Shown piece by piece: positions 34,948 to 43,204 of a DNA stretch of 51,581 bases; position 1 is the stretch's first letter, and each line of letters opens with the position of its first letter. The DNA lies in NCBI GenBank assembly GCA_002701295.1, contig NZUJ01000105.1:1-51581 (forward strand). The letters are read 5' to 3'. The DNA comes from Ponticaulis sp. Lineage in GTDB: Bacteria > Pseudomonadota > Alphaproteobacteria > Caulobacterales > Hyphomonadaceae. The notes beneath the pieces were generated by a model. The model made no database searches, was not told where the DNA came from, and was given only the letters and a program-made list of their open reading frames with translations. The position numbers and the translations under genes were made by a program.

Positions 34948-35604
34948 ATGACGACAAAGCCAACTGATATCAAGATCTGCGGTTTGAAGACCGAAGCTGA
35001 CGTGCGTGCGGCGGTTGAGGCCGGGGCGCGCTGGCTGGGTTTTGTCCATTTCGAGAAAAGCCCGCGGCATGTGTCGATTGAGACGGGAGAGGCGCTGATT
35101 GCAGCGGCGCGCGAGGTCTCGACAGAGGTAGAAACGGTTGTTCTTCTGGTGAACCCGGAAACGGATATGGCCGTTGAACTGGCTGAGCGCTGGGATGTGG
35201 ATCACATTCAGTTGCATGGGCAGGAAACCAATATGCAGATCCAGACCATCAGAACGGCGCGGGGCCGGGGCGAGGTGTGGAAAGCGCTGCCGGTTTCAGA
35301 AGCTGATGATCTGAATGCGGTGAAGCTTTATCCGGCTGCGGACCGGTTTCTGTTTGACGCGAAGCCACCCAAAGACGCGAGCCGCCCCGGCGGCTGGGGG
35401 CATAGTTTTGACTGGACCCTGCTCAAGGGCTTTCGGTGCGACCGGCCCTGGTTGCTTGCAGGTGGATTGTCGCCAGAGAATGTTGCCGAAGCGGTGCGGA
35501 TTTCCGGCGCGAAAGCGGTTGATGTTTCCTCTGGCGTTGAGGCCGAAAAGGGCGTGAAAGATGCCGCGAAGATCGCGTCGTTTTGTGCAGCGGTGCGGGG
35601 GTGA
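34948..35604 (+). CDS. trpF: Phosphoribosylanthranilate isomerase
   Basis: 218 residues. Third step of tryptophan synthesis from chorismate: isomerises N-(5-phosphoribosyl)anthranilate to the CdRP ribulose form. KICGLKTEADVRAA (Cys11) and GFVHFEKSPRHV at the N-terminus, and DHIQLHGQE, FLFDAKPP and LLAGGLSPENV further on are all conserved in TrpF. It is 3.3 kb from trpB, with unrelated genes in between; in relatives the two are adjacent. Confidence 0.95.
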   Translation: MTTKPTDIKICGLKTEADVRAAVEAGARWLGFVHFEKSPRHVSIETGEALIAAAREVSTEVETVVLLVNPETDMAVELAERWDVDHIQLHGQETNMQIQTIRTARGRGEVWKALPVSEADDLNAVKLYPAADRFLFDAKPPKDASRPGGWGHSFDWTLLKGFRCDRPWLLAGGLSPENVAEAVRISGAKAVDVSSGVEAEKGVKDAAKIASFCAAVRG

Positions 35605-35643
35605 CAATCCCGATATGAGGAAGGTCTTGTCAACAGTGCCTTC

Positions 35644-35666
35644 CTCTCCTCCTGAGAGGAGGAGAG
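35644..35666. repeat. Perfect hairpin between trpF and the reductase-like gene
   Basis: CTCTCCTCCT (35644-35653), loop GAG, AGGAGGAGAG (35657-35666). It resembles the larger CTCCCCCTT/AAGGGGGAG element at 41050-41144 and may be a small copy of the same intergenic family. Confidence 0.6.
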
Positions 35667-35681
35667 TGGATCTGCCAATAA

Positions 35682-36356
35682 TCAGTCAAAATCCTCGATG
35701 ACGATCTGGTCTTCGGCAACGCCGAGGGATTTGAGATCGGCGACGATGTCATCAATCATGGGCTCCGGGCCGCAGACGTAGAAATGGCCATCCAGCGGGC
35801 CGATGTGTTCGGCGAGAAACGACTTGTCGATCTTCTGCGTGAGGACGCCTGCTTCATCCTGATCTGTAACAGTGAAAACTGTCTTGAGACCCGGCATGGC
35901 CTCAAATTCTTCGCGAAGGATGATGTCTTTCTCGGTTGAGTTCGAGAAAATGAGCTTGCAGCCTTCCAGAGAGCCTTTCTCCTTCAGGCGCTTGCGAAGA
36001 ATGGCGATAAAGGGCGTGATGCCCGCGCCACCGGCGATGAAAGTGCCTTTGCCTTCATCTTCAATCGCGCCCCAGGGGTCATCGATAATGGCATGATCGC
36101 CGGGTTTCATCTTCGCGATCTGTTCGGTGACGCCGTCATGTTCTGGATAGGATTTGATGACGAATTCGAGCGTGTCTGCATCTGGCAGGCTGGTGAAGGT
36201 GAACGGGCGTTTCTCATCGCGCCAGCCATATTTGTCGAGCGCGAAATCCGTGGCCTGACCGGGTTCGAACGCAAAACCTTCGGGTTTTTCGAAGGTCAGA
36301 TGGTTCGTGTCATGGGTGACGGGTTCGATGTCTTTCAGCGTCAGAGTGTAGGGCAT
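35682..36356 (-). CDS. Ferredoxin/flavodoxin reductase-like FAD protein
   Basis: 224 residues from the ATG at 36356, with GGAG six bases upstream. FAD segment RPFTFTS, NAD(P) segment FIAGGAGITPFIAILRKRL, and the terminal YVCGPEPMIDDI are those of the ferredoxin-NADP reductase fold; no iron-sulfur domain is attached. Electron partner unknown. An EcfG-type promoter lies directly upstream, which suggests a stress-time redox role. Confidence 0.9.
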   Translation of the reverse strand: MPYTLTLKDIEPVTHDTNHLTFEKPEGFAFEPGQATDFALDKYGWRDEKRPFTFTSLPDADTLEFVIKSYPEHDGVTEQIAKMKPGDHAIIDDPWGAIEDEGKGTFIAGGAGITPFIAILRKRLKEKGSLEGCKLIFSNSTEKDIILREEFEAMPGLKTVFTVTDQDEAGVLTQKIDKSFLAEHIGPLDGHFYVCGPEPMIDDIVADLKSLGVAEDQIVIEDFD

Positions 36357-36382
36357 GGCGTTCTCCATTCTTTGCCTCATCC

Positions 36383-36407
36383 AACGAGGAGATGAAGACG
36401 TCGTTCC
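36383..36407 (-). promoter_or_regulatory. EcfG-type promoter of the reductase-like gene
   Basis: On the minus strand GGAAC (36407-36403), 16 bases, CGTT (36386-36383), 27 bases before the ATG at 36356. Matches the EcfG consensus. Confidence 0.75.
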
Positions 36408-36524
36408 CGATTTGCCGATGAATTGCAGTTCCAGCTGTTGGAACCATCTGTGCGGGTCGGCGCTTGTTAGCGTATAATCTGACTGTCAGATGCCTGACGC
36501 CGAAATAGCCCGAGAGACCCGAAT

Positions 36525-37355
36525 ATGACTTTCATGGAAACGACCCGAACTGCCACATCATCTGAAGCTGCGCGCGAGTTCAAACCGCGACGCAAGGGCG
36601 TGTTGGCCAGTCTGGTTGCCGGAACAAGCCTTGCCCTCATGGCCGCGTGTACCAGCACCAACCCCTATACGGGTGAGGAGCAACTGGCGCTGTATGACGA
36701 AGCACAACTCGCGGAAGCCTCTGCTCAGGCCTGGGCCGAGCTGAAAGCGAGCACGCCGACGATTGAGTCGGGCGCGCAATATCAGCGTGTGATGCGGGTC
36801 TGGAACCGGGTCGCCGCCGCAACGCCCAAGGCAGGTGAGGCGTGGGAAGTGGCTGTGTTCGATTCTGAAGAGGTGAATGCCTTTGTGATGCCTGGCAACC
36901 GGGTCGGCGTGTATCGTGGGCTTCTGGAACTGGTTGAGAATGATGACCAGTTGGCCGCGGTTCTTGGGCATGAGGTCGCGCATGCGATCTACCGACATGC
37001 CAATCAGCGTGCATCGCGCGCCGCGATTGCGTCTGGCGCGGCTCAGGTTGGTGGCGCAGTGATCTCTGGCGGAACCGATGGCGCGGTGAGTGCCGAGCAG
37101 GTGGCCGCACTTGGCAGTGTGGCAGGCAATCTGGGCGTCGTGCTGCCGTATAGTCGCAGCGCCGAACTGGAAGCGGACCTTGCCGGTGTGGATTACATGC
37201 ATGCGGCGGGTTTTGACGCCCAGCAGGCTGTTCGTCTGTGGCAGCTGATGGAAGCGAATGGCGGCGCCCGCACCGCGGCTTTCCTGTCGACCCACCCTGA
37301 TCCGGCAACGCGCCGTCAGCGCATTCAGGACTATATCAATTCAAAGGGCTATTGA
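36525..37355 (+). CDS. M48-family metallopeptidase lipoprotein
   Basis: 276 residues. An unusually long polar N-region (about 24 residues) precedes the hydrophobic core and lipobox MAAC (Cys42). The zinc motif is HEVAH (149-153) in VLGHEVAHAIYRHANQ, with the third ligand probably Glu in SAELEADLAGVDYM. Such lipoprotein M48 peptidases (LoiP/YcaL-like) act in outer-membrane protein quality control at the periplasmic side. Converges with the next gene (3 bases between stops). TATAAT at 36473-36478 may be its -10. Confidence 0.93.
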   Translation: MTFMETTRTATSSEAAREFKPRRKGVLASLVAGTSLALMAACTSTNPYTGEEQLALYDEAQLAEASAQAWAELKASTPTIESGAQYQRVMRVWNRVAAATPKAGEAWEVAVFDSEEVNAFVMPGNRVGVYRGLLELVENDDQLAAVLGHEVAHAIYRHANQRASRAAIASGAAQVGGAVISGGTDGAVSAEQVAALGSVAGNLGVVLPYSRSAELEADLAGVDYMHAAGFDAQQAVRLWQLMEANGGARTAAFLSTHPDPATRRQRIQDYINSKGY

Positions 37356-37358
37356 GGC

Positions 37359-37610
37359 TCAAAGCCGGTCGATGACCTGTTTGGCGGCGTAAAGGCCAAC
37401 GCCTGACGCTGCCCGCAGCCGTTTAATCGCTTCGATCTTGCGGCCTTGCGAGACCAGCTCTTTCAGCTCGCGATAGAGGTCGGTGTCGATGCTTTTCTGT
37501 GCGCGCTCAATCTCGGCCTGTGTTTCGGCGGCGGGTTGCTTCTCGCCTGAAAACCAGATCCAGAGCGCCACCAGCGCGAGGGCAATAACGATTCCCAGAA
37601 TGAAGTGCAT
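37359..37610 (-). CDS. Membrane-anchored L7/L12-C-domain-like small protein
   Basis: 83 residues. One transmembrane helix (about 3-20), a charged linker (EKQPAAETQAEIERAQKS), then RELKELVSQGRKIEAIKRLRAASGVGLYAAKQVIDRL. The last part follows the C-terminal helix pattern of ribosomal protein L7/L12 (K..AIK..R...G.GL..AK..V). AGGAG precedes the ATG. Known as a small family of unknown role; a membrane-bound L7/L12-like tail could bind translation GTPases, but that is speculation. Confidence 0.75.
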   Translation of the reverse strand: MHFILGIVIALALVALWIWFSGEKQPAAETQAEIERAQKSIDTDLYRELKELVSQGRKIEAIKRLRAASGVGLYAAKQVIDRL

Positions 37611-37707
37611 GTGAAGCTCCTCGCGAGTTTGACCTTCCCGGAAAAGATAGTGAGTGGCTGAGCGAAATCCAAATCACACTGAGACGGGGTGCCCGGCCTG
37701 ACAGCGG

Positions 37708-38781
37708 TCAGCCGGGAGCATGCCATTGCGCGTCATCAAGAAGTTCAGGACGTTTGAGCTCATCCGCGTCGAACGCGTCAAGGCGAACAATATCCGTCAG
37801 ATACCATGCGGTTGACCAGTCCTTATAGAGATCCGGTTCGCCGGGGACTTCAGCGCGCCCCTGAAGACTGGCCGCGAGCATAATGCCGTCTGAGCTGACC
37901 CAGATATCGCCGCTGAGATAGTCTTCACGCCATGCCGGGGGTTCTCCGGATTCAATGCTATAACGGGTGACGCCTGTCTCATCCATATAGGTTGCTGCTT
38001 CCTGATCGGTGATGGCGATGTTCATGGACTCGAGCAGGCTCGGCGACAGTATGTATGGGGTCTCGGAAGCATCCGAACGCACCCCGAAATCCAGCGCTGG
38101 TGTGTAGCTGACCTTATCAAATGTGCGATCTTCGCCATCCACGACATCAACGCCAAAAGTGTAGGCGCCGAAGTCGTACAGGCTGATCATCGGTGGGAGG
38201 GTAGTGCCGCCATCATCGTTTTCCTGAACTGTGGTTGGCGCGTCCTGCGCGGTGATGGGGGTCAGGCGGAGTTTACCGTCTCCACTCAGCACATCATATT
38301 TCAGCGTATTCGGGGCTGGCCCGGAGCCGATCTCGCCGAACGTCCAGATGGCGGAATAGGGTGTCTTTGATGATGGGATGACTGCCACAGCCGTCATGTC
38401 AGCCGTCCGCCGGTGTTCCGTGTTCTGGATTGCCTTCACATTGGCGGCTTCGACAGGTGTAAGCCCGATGCCTGCATTCGCCTGGGTGGTGCCGGCTTCA
38501 TACCAGTCGCATGTTGCGAACCAGGTGGCAGCCTCGCCGTTTTCAGCAAAAGCATAGCCGTGTCGGGCATAGATTTCGTTCCGCGCCAGCTTCAGCTCGT
38601 CCAGTGACAAACCCATAAGATCATAGCCCGAAATGTACCGATCATCGGAGCCAGGGAGGATTTCCTGAGCGCCGCATGAGGCGTGCGCGTCCGTCTCGGC
38701 TGAGCCGTAGGGCACCATGACGGGCGTGAGCATAAGCGCGCTCAGAATGGCGAATACAGACGGTTGTCGCGATTTGATCAT
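37708..38781 (-). CDS. Secreted YARHG-domain protein
   Basis: 357 residues, signal peptide (cleavage probably near residue 28), AGGGG before the ATG. The YARHG domain is at about 49-120: LMGLSLDELKLARNEIYARHGYAF (motif RNEIYARHGY), ending CDWYEA...LTPVEAANVKAI. A second, beta-rich region of about 220 residues follows and is not recognised. YARHG domains occur in extracellular or envelope proteins of unknown role. Confidence 0.88.
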   Translation of the reverse strand: MIKSRQPSVFAILSALMLTPVMVPYGSAETDAHASCGAQEILPGSDDRYISGYDLMGLSLDELKLARNEIYARHGYAFAENGEAATWFATCDWYEAGTTQANAGIGLTPVEAANVKAIQNTEHRRTADMTAVAVIPSSKTPYSAIWTFGEIGSGPAPNTLKYDVLSGDGKLRLTPITAQDAPTTVQENDDGGTTLPPMISLYDFGAYTFGVDVVDGEDRTFDKVSYTPALDFGVRSDASETPYILSPSLLESMNIAITDQEAATYMDETGVTRYSIESGEPPAWREDYLSGDIWVSSDGIMLAASLQGRAEVPGEPDLYKDWSTAWYLTDIVRLDAFDADELKRPELLDDAQWHAPG

Positions 38782-38937
38782 ATCTTGCCCCTCAACTCTT
38801 CAGCTCAGTCTGAAAGGAATTCTGACCGGTTTCAAGTTTGTCTGGCAGTAATGTGCTCTTGACGAGCGTGCTCAGAGCGAAGACACCGGGCTTGAACTTC
38901 AGCGTCGGACAAGGCGCAAAGATAAGGACGTTTCGCA

Positions 38938-40149
38938 ATGGATGCGCGCAATACGTGGGATCGCTGGCCTGATGATAATGGTCGGTTTGGTGAGTTTGGC
39001 GGACGGTATGTCGCTGAAACGCTCATGCCGCTCATTCTGGATCTTGAGAAAGAATACAAGGCAGCGAAAGAAGATCCGGCCTTCAAGGCGGAGATGGATA
39101 ATCTGTGGACCCATTATGTGGGCCGCCCGTCGCCGCTTTATTATGCGGAGCGCCTGACCGAGCATTTCGGCGGGGCGAAGATCTATTTCAAACGCGACGA
39201 GCTGAACCATACGGGCTCGCACAAGATCAATAACTGCCTGGGGCAGATCCTGCTCGCCAAGCGTATGGGCAAGACGCGGATCATCGCCGAAACCGGCGCG
39301 GGCCAGCACGGTGTGGCGACCGCCACTGTGTGTGCACGCTTTGGCCTGCCGTGTGTGGTGTTTATGGGCAAGACAGATGTTGAGCGTCAGAAGCCCAACG
39401 TCTTCCGTATGCGCTTGCTTGGTGCGGAAATCGTGCCGGTGGAAAGCGGTACGGGTACGCTGAAAGATGCGATGAATGAAGCGCTGCGCGACTGGGTGAC
39501 CAATGTGGACACGACCTTCTACATCATCGGAACCGCCGCAGGTCCGCACCCTTATCCGCAACTGGTGCGAGACTTCCAGTCGATTATTGGCCGTGAAGCC
39601 AAAGAGCAGATCATGGAGATGGAAGGCCGTCTACCGGATGCTGTAATGGCGTGTATTGGCGGCGGGTCAAATGCGATTGGCCTGTTCCACCCCTTCATCG
39701 AGGATGAGGATGTCCGTCTGATTGGTGTTGAAGCGGCAGGCCATGGCGTTGAGACCGGCGAACATGCGGCCGCGCTAAATGGTGGGCAGCCGGGAATTCT
39801 GCACGGGAACCGGACTTATCTTCTGCAGGATGATGACGGCCAGATCATTGATGCACATTCGATTTCGGCGGGTCTCGACTATCCGGGCATCGGGCCGGAA
39901 CATTCCTTCCTCAAGGAAACGGGCCGCGCGGAGTATCTGACGTGCACGGACAATGAAGCGCTGAATGCATTCCAGCTGTGTACGCGGCTTGAGGGCATCA
40001 TCCCGGCACTCGAGCCAGCCCATGCGCTGGCGCGTGTTGGTGAGGTCGCTCAGGAAATGGGCAAGGACAAGATCATCATCATGAACCTGTGTGGTCGCGG
40101 CGATAAGGATATCTTCTCGGTTGCCGGGCATCTGGGCATGGATATCTGA
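38938..40149 (+). CDS. trpB: Tryptophan synthase beta chain
   Basis: 403 residues, full length. Makes tryptophan from indole and serine with the alpha subunit. The PLP lysine is Lys96 in [22 protein letters not shown] and [15 protein letters not shown] are present. Its stop overlaps the next gene's ATG by one base (TGATG). A lipoprotein, a VOC protein, a permuted oxidase, a GFA protein and cutA lie between trpB and trpA, whereas most relatives keep the two adjacent. Confidence 0.97.
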   Translation: MDARNTWDRWPDDNGRFGEFGGRYVAETLMPLILDLEKEYKAAKEDPAFKAEMDNLWTHYVGRPSPLYYAERLTEHFGGAKIYFKRDELNHTGSHKINNCLGQILLAKRMGKTRIIAETGAGQHGVATATVCARFGLPCVVFMGKTDVERQKPNVFRMRLLGAEIVPVESGTGTLKDAMNEALRDWVTNVDTTFYIIGTAAGPHPYPQLVRDFQSIIGREAKEQIMEMEGRLPDAVMACIGGGSNAIGLFHPFIEDEDVRLIGVEAAGHGVETGEHAAALNGGQPGILHGNRTYLLQDDDGQIIDAHSISAGLDYPGIGPEHSFLKETGRAEYLTCTDNEALNAFQLCTRLEGIIPALEPAHALARVGEVAQEMGKDKIIIMNLCGRGDKDIFSVAGHLGMDI

Positions 40150-40619
40150 TGACGCTTGTTCGCTATCGTCATCACTTAGTTCCTATTGGGGTGATGCTGA
40201 TGAGCGCGTCTGCCTGCTCACAGAACCCTGTATCTGTAGATCAGATCATCTTGTCGAACGGCGTAAGTGTGGGGTTGGTGGCGGGACATAGCAAGCCCTC
40301 GCCCTGTATTGCGCTGGGTGAGGTGATCGAGCCAAAATCTGCAGCAGCCGTTGAGCTGCACTGCGTTGAAGCGCCATTGGCGGGCAGTACAACAGACCCC
40401 ATGAATATTTATGCGAGTGTTTTGCGGGAGAGCGGCTTTGATTTCGCAGGTGGTGCGGGTCCGCAATACTGGCTGGAGTGGCCAGAGGGCGGAGATTGCA
40501 AACGACGTTTGAACCTCACCGCGCTACCGAAAGAAAAAATTGAAGGCGATGACTGGTCAGGAATGAAAACAATGATCGTGTTGTTCGAGTTCTACAAAGA
40601 TAGCACTTGCGGAGACTAG
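40149..40619 (+). CDS. Lipoprotein of unknown function
   Basis: 156 residues. Hydrophobic start and lipobox SASAC (Cys23). Starts in the trpB stop codon, so it is translated from the same message. No family recognised; the body has conserved-looking Cys (HCVEAP, GDCKR, STCGD). Envelope location likely. Confidence 0.75.
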   Translation: MTLVRYRHHLVPIGVMLMSASACSQNPVSVDQIILSNGVSVGLVAGHSKPSPCIALGEVIEPKSAAAVELHCVEAPLAGSTTDPMNIYASVLRESGFDFAGGAGPQYWLEWPEGGDCKRRLNLTALPKEKIEGDDWSGMKTMIVLFEFYKDSTCGD

Positions 40620-40622
40620 GCC

Positions 40623-41015
40623 ATGTTCTCACACGTCACTCTGGCTGCGGATGACTTTGAAGCTCTGCGGAGTTTTTATGCGGCGGTGCTGAGTGAACTT
40701 GGGTGCAAGGAGCGTTTCTATAAACCGGAAGCGCCCTATTCGACCTGGTGTGATGCGGGCGGTGAGCGCCCGCTTTTGTTTTTAACATCGCCATTTAATG
40801 GCCAGGCGCATCATGCCGGAAATGGGCAGATGATTGCTTATCTCGCGCCGACCCGGGAAGCTGTGACGCGCGCGTATGAAGCGGCCATGGCCAATGGTGC
40901 GACTGACGAAGGCCCGCCGGGCCCGCGTCCTCAATATCATCCGGATTATTTCGGCGCGTATGCGCGCGATCCGTTCGGCAATAAATTCTGCATTTGCTGC
41001 CATGAGGCGGAATAA
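40623..41015 (+). CDS. VOC-superfamily (glyoxalase-like) protein
   Basis: 130 residues, GGAG before the ATG. Metal-site pattern of the VOC fold: H4 in FSHVTLAADD, then FYAAVL.ELGC, then HHAGNGQMIAYL, and YFGAYARDPFGNKF near the end. Fold and metal site are likely, the reaction is not known. It is the last plus-strand gene before a convergent gap with a large inverted repeat. Confidence 0.88.
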   Translation: MFSHVTLAADDFEALRSFYAAVLSELGCKERFYKPEAPYSTWCDAGGERPLLFLTSPFNGQAHHAGNGQMIAYLAPTREAVTRAYEAAMANGATDEGPPGPRPQYHPDYFGAYARDPFGNKFCICCHEAE

Positions 41016-41049
41016 GCCTCGATCTTCACAGATCAAACGTGTCTGATCC

Positions 41050-41144
41050 CCACCTCGATCCTCTCCTTTTCAAGGGGAAGAGGCGCACGGGGCACGGCCC
41101 GCTCTCCCCCTTGAAAAGGGGGAGCTGGAGGGGGATCAAGGTGG
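41050..41144. repeat. Large inverted repeat, REP-like intergenic element
   Basis: CTCCCCCTT (41104-41112), loop GAA, AAGGGGGAG (41116-41124) is a perfect hairpin. A second CTCTCCTTTTC...GGGGAAGAG hairpin lies at 41061-41082. Outer arms CCACCTCGATC (41050-41060) and GATCAAGGTGG (41134-41144) match at 10 of 11 positions. It sits between convergent VOC and oxidase genes and resembles the mobile intergenic palindromes common in alphaproteobacteria. Confidence 0.65.
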
Positions 41145-41162
41145 TGCAAAAGGTCTGAGTTA

Positions 41163-42317
41163 TTACGTCAGCCGCGAGGCTAACCAGGCATGGCCTTCGA
41201 CCATACGTTCAACTTCGCTCTGACGTGGGGTCATATCCCAGTCGCCCTTATCGCCTGAACCGCCCAGAAGAATTCCGGTTTTGCGGGGGAAGGAATACAG
41301 CGTACCGCGTTCACCAAACCCGCCTGCATAACCGTAATCAATATTGTTCTGCGGCAGAAGGAAAGAGAGCTGGCCCCGGATCGGGGTGACGGTTTCGTCG
41401 CCAAACACCTTGCCAGAGCCAAGCCCCATGCAATTCACAATGCTGGTTTGCGGCAGGGATTGGAGGTCGGCTTCTGTTTCGAAAGTCTGGCTGACCATCT
41501 TGCCGCCGTTAGACAGGAAGTCATTCACCAGAGCGCGCATGTAGATGTCTGAATCGATCATCAGCGTGTAATAGGCGTCGTAATATTTGAAGCCGAACGG
41601 GCCGTTCTGATAATTGCGGCGCATACCGGGATAAAGGTCATCGCCGCCCACATAGGGGTAGCGTGTATTCATCTCCCGATCGCTGAGGGAGAACTGGCGG
41701 ATCCAGTAAATGCCGTATTTCGGATCATTGGCGTAGCGGATGAAACGGGAGAAGGCGATCCGGGAGGCGATATCCAGCATGGTGAGGGTTTCCTCGCTCA
41801 CCTGATCACGCTCGAACAGGGTGACCGGGTGCCACATGGCGCCGGCCACGTTTGAAGTGGTGTAGGGCGGGAAATCCTTGGCATAAATGGTGACGTCTGC
41901 GCCCGATCGCTGCAGGTCCAGCGCGGTGGAGAGACCAATCGCGCCTGAGCCGAGCACAGCGATATCGCGGCGACCAAATTCCTTGATTTTTGAGACGGCG
42001 AGTTCGGCTACGCCCCAGGAGAGAGACACGCCGCCTCCGCCATGGCCGTAGTTATGGACGACGTCTTTCGAGCCGATTTTGACTGTCTCGAGGCGCGGTC
42101 CGGGGATGCGAAACGGGCGCAGGCCAACAATTGTGCGGGTAACCCGGTCCATTGAGGATTTGATCGGGGCCATTGGCGCGTCGATTGGTTGAACAAGGGC
42201 ATCGGCAGGCGCGCCGGGAATGACCGGGGCCGTGGTGGCTTTTGTGGTTGTGCATCCTGCGAGAGCTGTGGTGCCGAGGCCGGCCGCACCCGCCGCCAGA
42301 AAATCCCTGCGTCTCAT
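41163..42317 (-). CDS. Tat-exported D-amino-acid-oxidase-like protein, circularly permuted
   Basis: 384 residues. Twin-Arg signal RRRDF and lipobox LAGC (Cys22) point to export folded with a lipid anchor. In D-amino-acid oxidases the FAD motif comes first and the GFRPxR...HNYGHGG part last. Here VGLRPFRIPGPRLE (about 64-76) and VVHNYGHGGGGVSLSWG (86-102) come first and IAVLGSGAIGLSTAL (119-133) follows; the protein ends with the GGSGDKGDW...AWLASRL region that normally precedes GFRPxR. Residues for FAD and for the substrate carboxylate are present but in permuted order. Confidence 0.9.
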   Translation of the reverse strand: MRRRDFLAAGAAGLGTTALAGCTTTKATTAPVIPGAPADALVQPIDAPMAPIKSSMDRVTRTIVGLRPFRIPGPRLETVKIGSKDVVHNYGHGGGGVSLSWGVAELAVSKIKEFGRRDIAVLGSGAIGLSTALDLQRSGADVTIYAKDFPPYTTSNVAGAMWHPVTLFERDQVSEETLTMLDIASRIAFSRFIRYANDPKYGIYWIRQFSLSDREMNTRYPYVGGDDLYPGMRRNYQNGPFGFKYYDAYYTLMIDSDIYMRALVNDFLSNGGKMVSQTFETEADLQSLPQTSIVNCMGLGSGKVFGDETVTPIRGQLSFLLPQNNIDYGYAGGFGERGTLYSFPRKTGILLGGSGDKGDWDMTPRQSEVERMVEGHAWLASRLT

Positions 42318-42517
42318 CCCGTGTGCTCCCTCTGCCTACCTGTGCGATCAGAATGATGGAGGCCTGACGAAACACAAGAGGCTGACGCGCTCTCTTTCAG
42401 GGCGTGGCGCTCGGTGACCGATGTTTGATCGGTTGCCGGGCTTGCGTGCGTTGTCTGGGAACAGAAAACGACTAAGGTCATTTCGTTAGTTCAGCTGATC
42501 AGACATGGAGCCAGCGC

Positions 42518-42868
42518 ATGACCGAATATACCGGCGGATGCCATTGCGGAAAAATCGCGTTCGAAGTGGAGGGTGAGTTCGACACGGCGATCACCTGCAA
42601 TTGTTCGCATTGTTCCATGAAAGGGTTTCGGCTGGCCTTTGTGCCGCGCGAGAACTTCACGCTGAAAAAGGGTGAGGGCGAGTGGACAACCTATAAGTTC
42701 AACAAGGGCGCGATCGACCATAATTTCTGCAAGACGTGCGGCGTTGAAAGCTTTGCTTATGGCAAAATGCCGGACGGAGCAGAAACGGCGGCGATCAATC
42801 TGAATTGTATCGATGCGTTGGAGGCGTCTGAATTGCCTGAGCACAAGGTTGACGGAAAGAATTTCTGA
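42518..42868 (+). CDS. GFA-family protein
   Basis: 116 residues, GGAG before the ATG. Zinc pattern GGCHCGKIAF, then CNCSHCSMKG, then HNFCKTCGVESFA. Same family as the gene at 23723-24160 but clearly different in sequence. Function unproven. Upstream gene of a tight set with cutA and trpA. Confidence 0.88.
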   Translation: MTEYTGGCHCGKIAFEVEGEFDTAITCNCSHCSMKGFRLAFVPRENFTLKKGEGEWTTYKFNKGAIDHNFCKTCGVESFAYGKMPDGAETAAINLNCIDALEASELPEHKVDGKNF

Positions 42869-42880
42869 TCGGTCCTGATC

Positions 42881-43204
42881 ATGACAGACATGATTCTGGT
42901 GAGGGTGAATTGCCCGGAACGCGGTCTGGCCGAAGAGATCGGCCGGAAAGCGGTTGAATTGCAGCTGGCGGCCTGCGCGAATATCGATGGGCCTGTGACC
43001 TCGGTTTATCACTGGGATGGCGCCATAGAAACCGGCGAAGAGCACGTGTTGTGGCTGAAAACACGAGAGGCGTTCTGGCCTGAAATCGAAGCCTTTATCA
43101 GCGCACTTCATCCGGATGATACGCCTGCCATTCTCGCAATCCCTTGCTTAAACGCAAATGCACGTTATGAAGCGTGGCTCCATGCCAACACCAAGGCCCA
43201 GTAA
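42881..43204 (+). CDS. cutA: CutA divalent-cation tolerance protein
   Basis: 107 residues. LVRVNCPERGLAEEIGRKAVELQLAACANIDGPVTSVYHWDGAIE and HPDDTPAILAIP are the CutA1 pattern (trimeric ferredoxin-like fold). Family members are linked to tolerance of copper and other divalent cations, though a direct role is debated. The stop overlaps the trpA ATG (TAATG), so the two are co-translated. Confidence 0.93.
   Translation: MTDMILVRVNCPERGLAEEIGRKAVELQLAACANIDGPVTSVYHWDGAIETGEEHVLWLKTREAFWPEIEAFISALHPDDTPAILAIPCLNANARYEAWLHANTKAQ

Noticed and set aside
36440-36468. GGAAC with TGTT upstream of the M48 gene
   Set aside because: The spacer is 20 bases and the -10 core is not CGTT.
42458-42487. GGAAC followed by CGTT before the GFA gene at 42518
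   Set aside because: The spacer is 21 bases; EcfG promoters use 16-18, so this is not counted.
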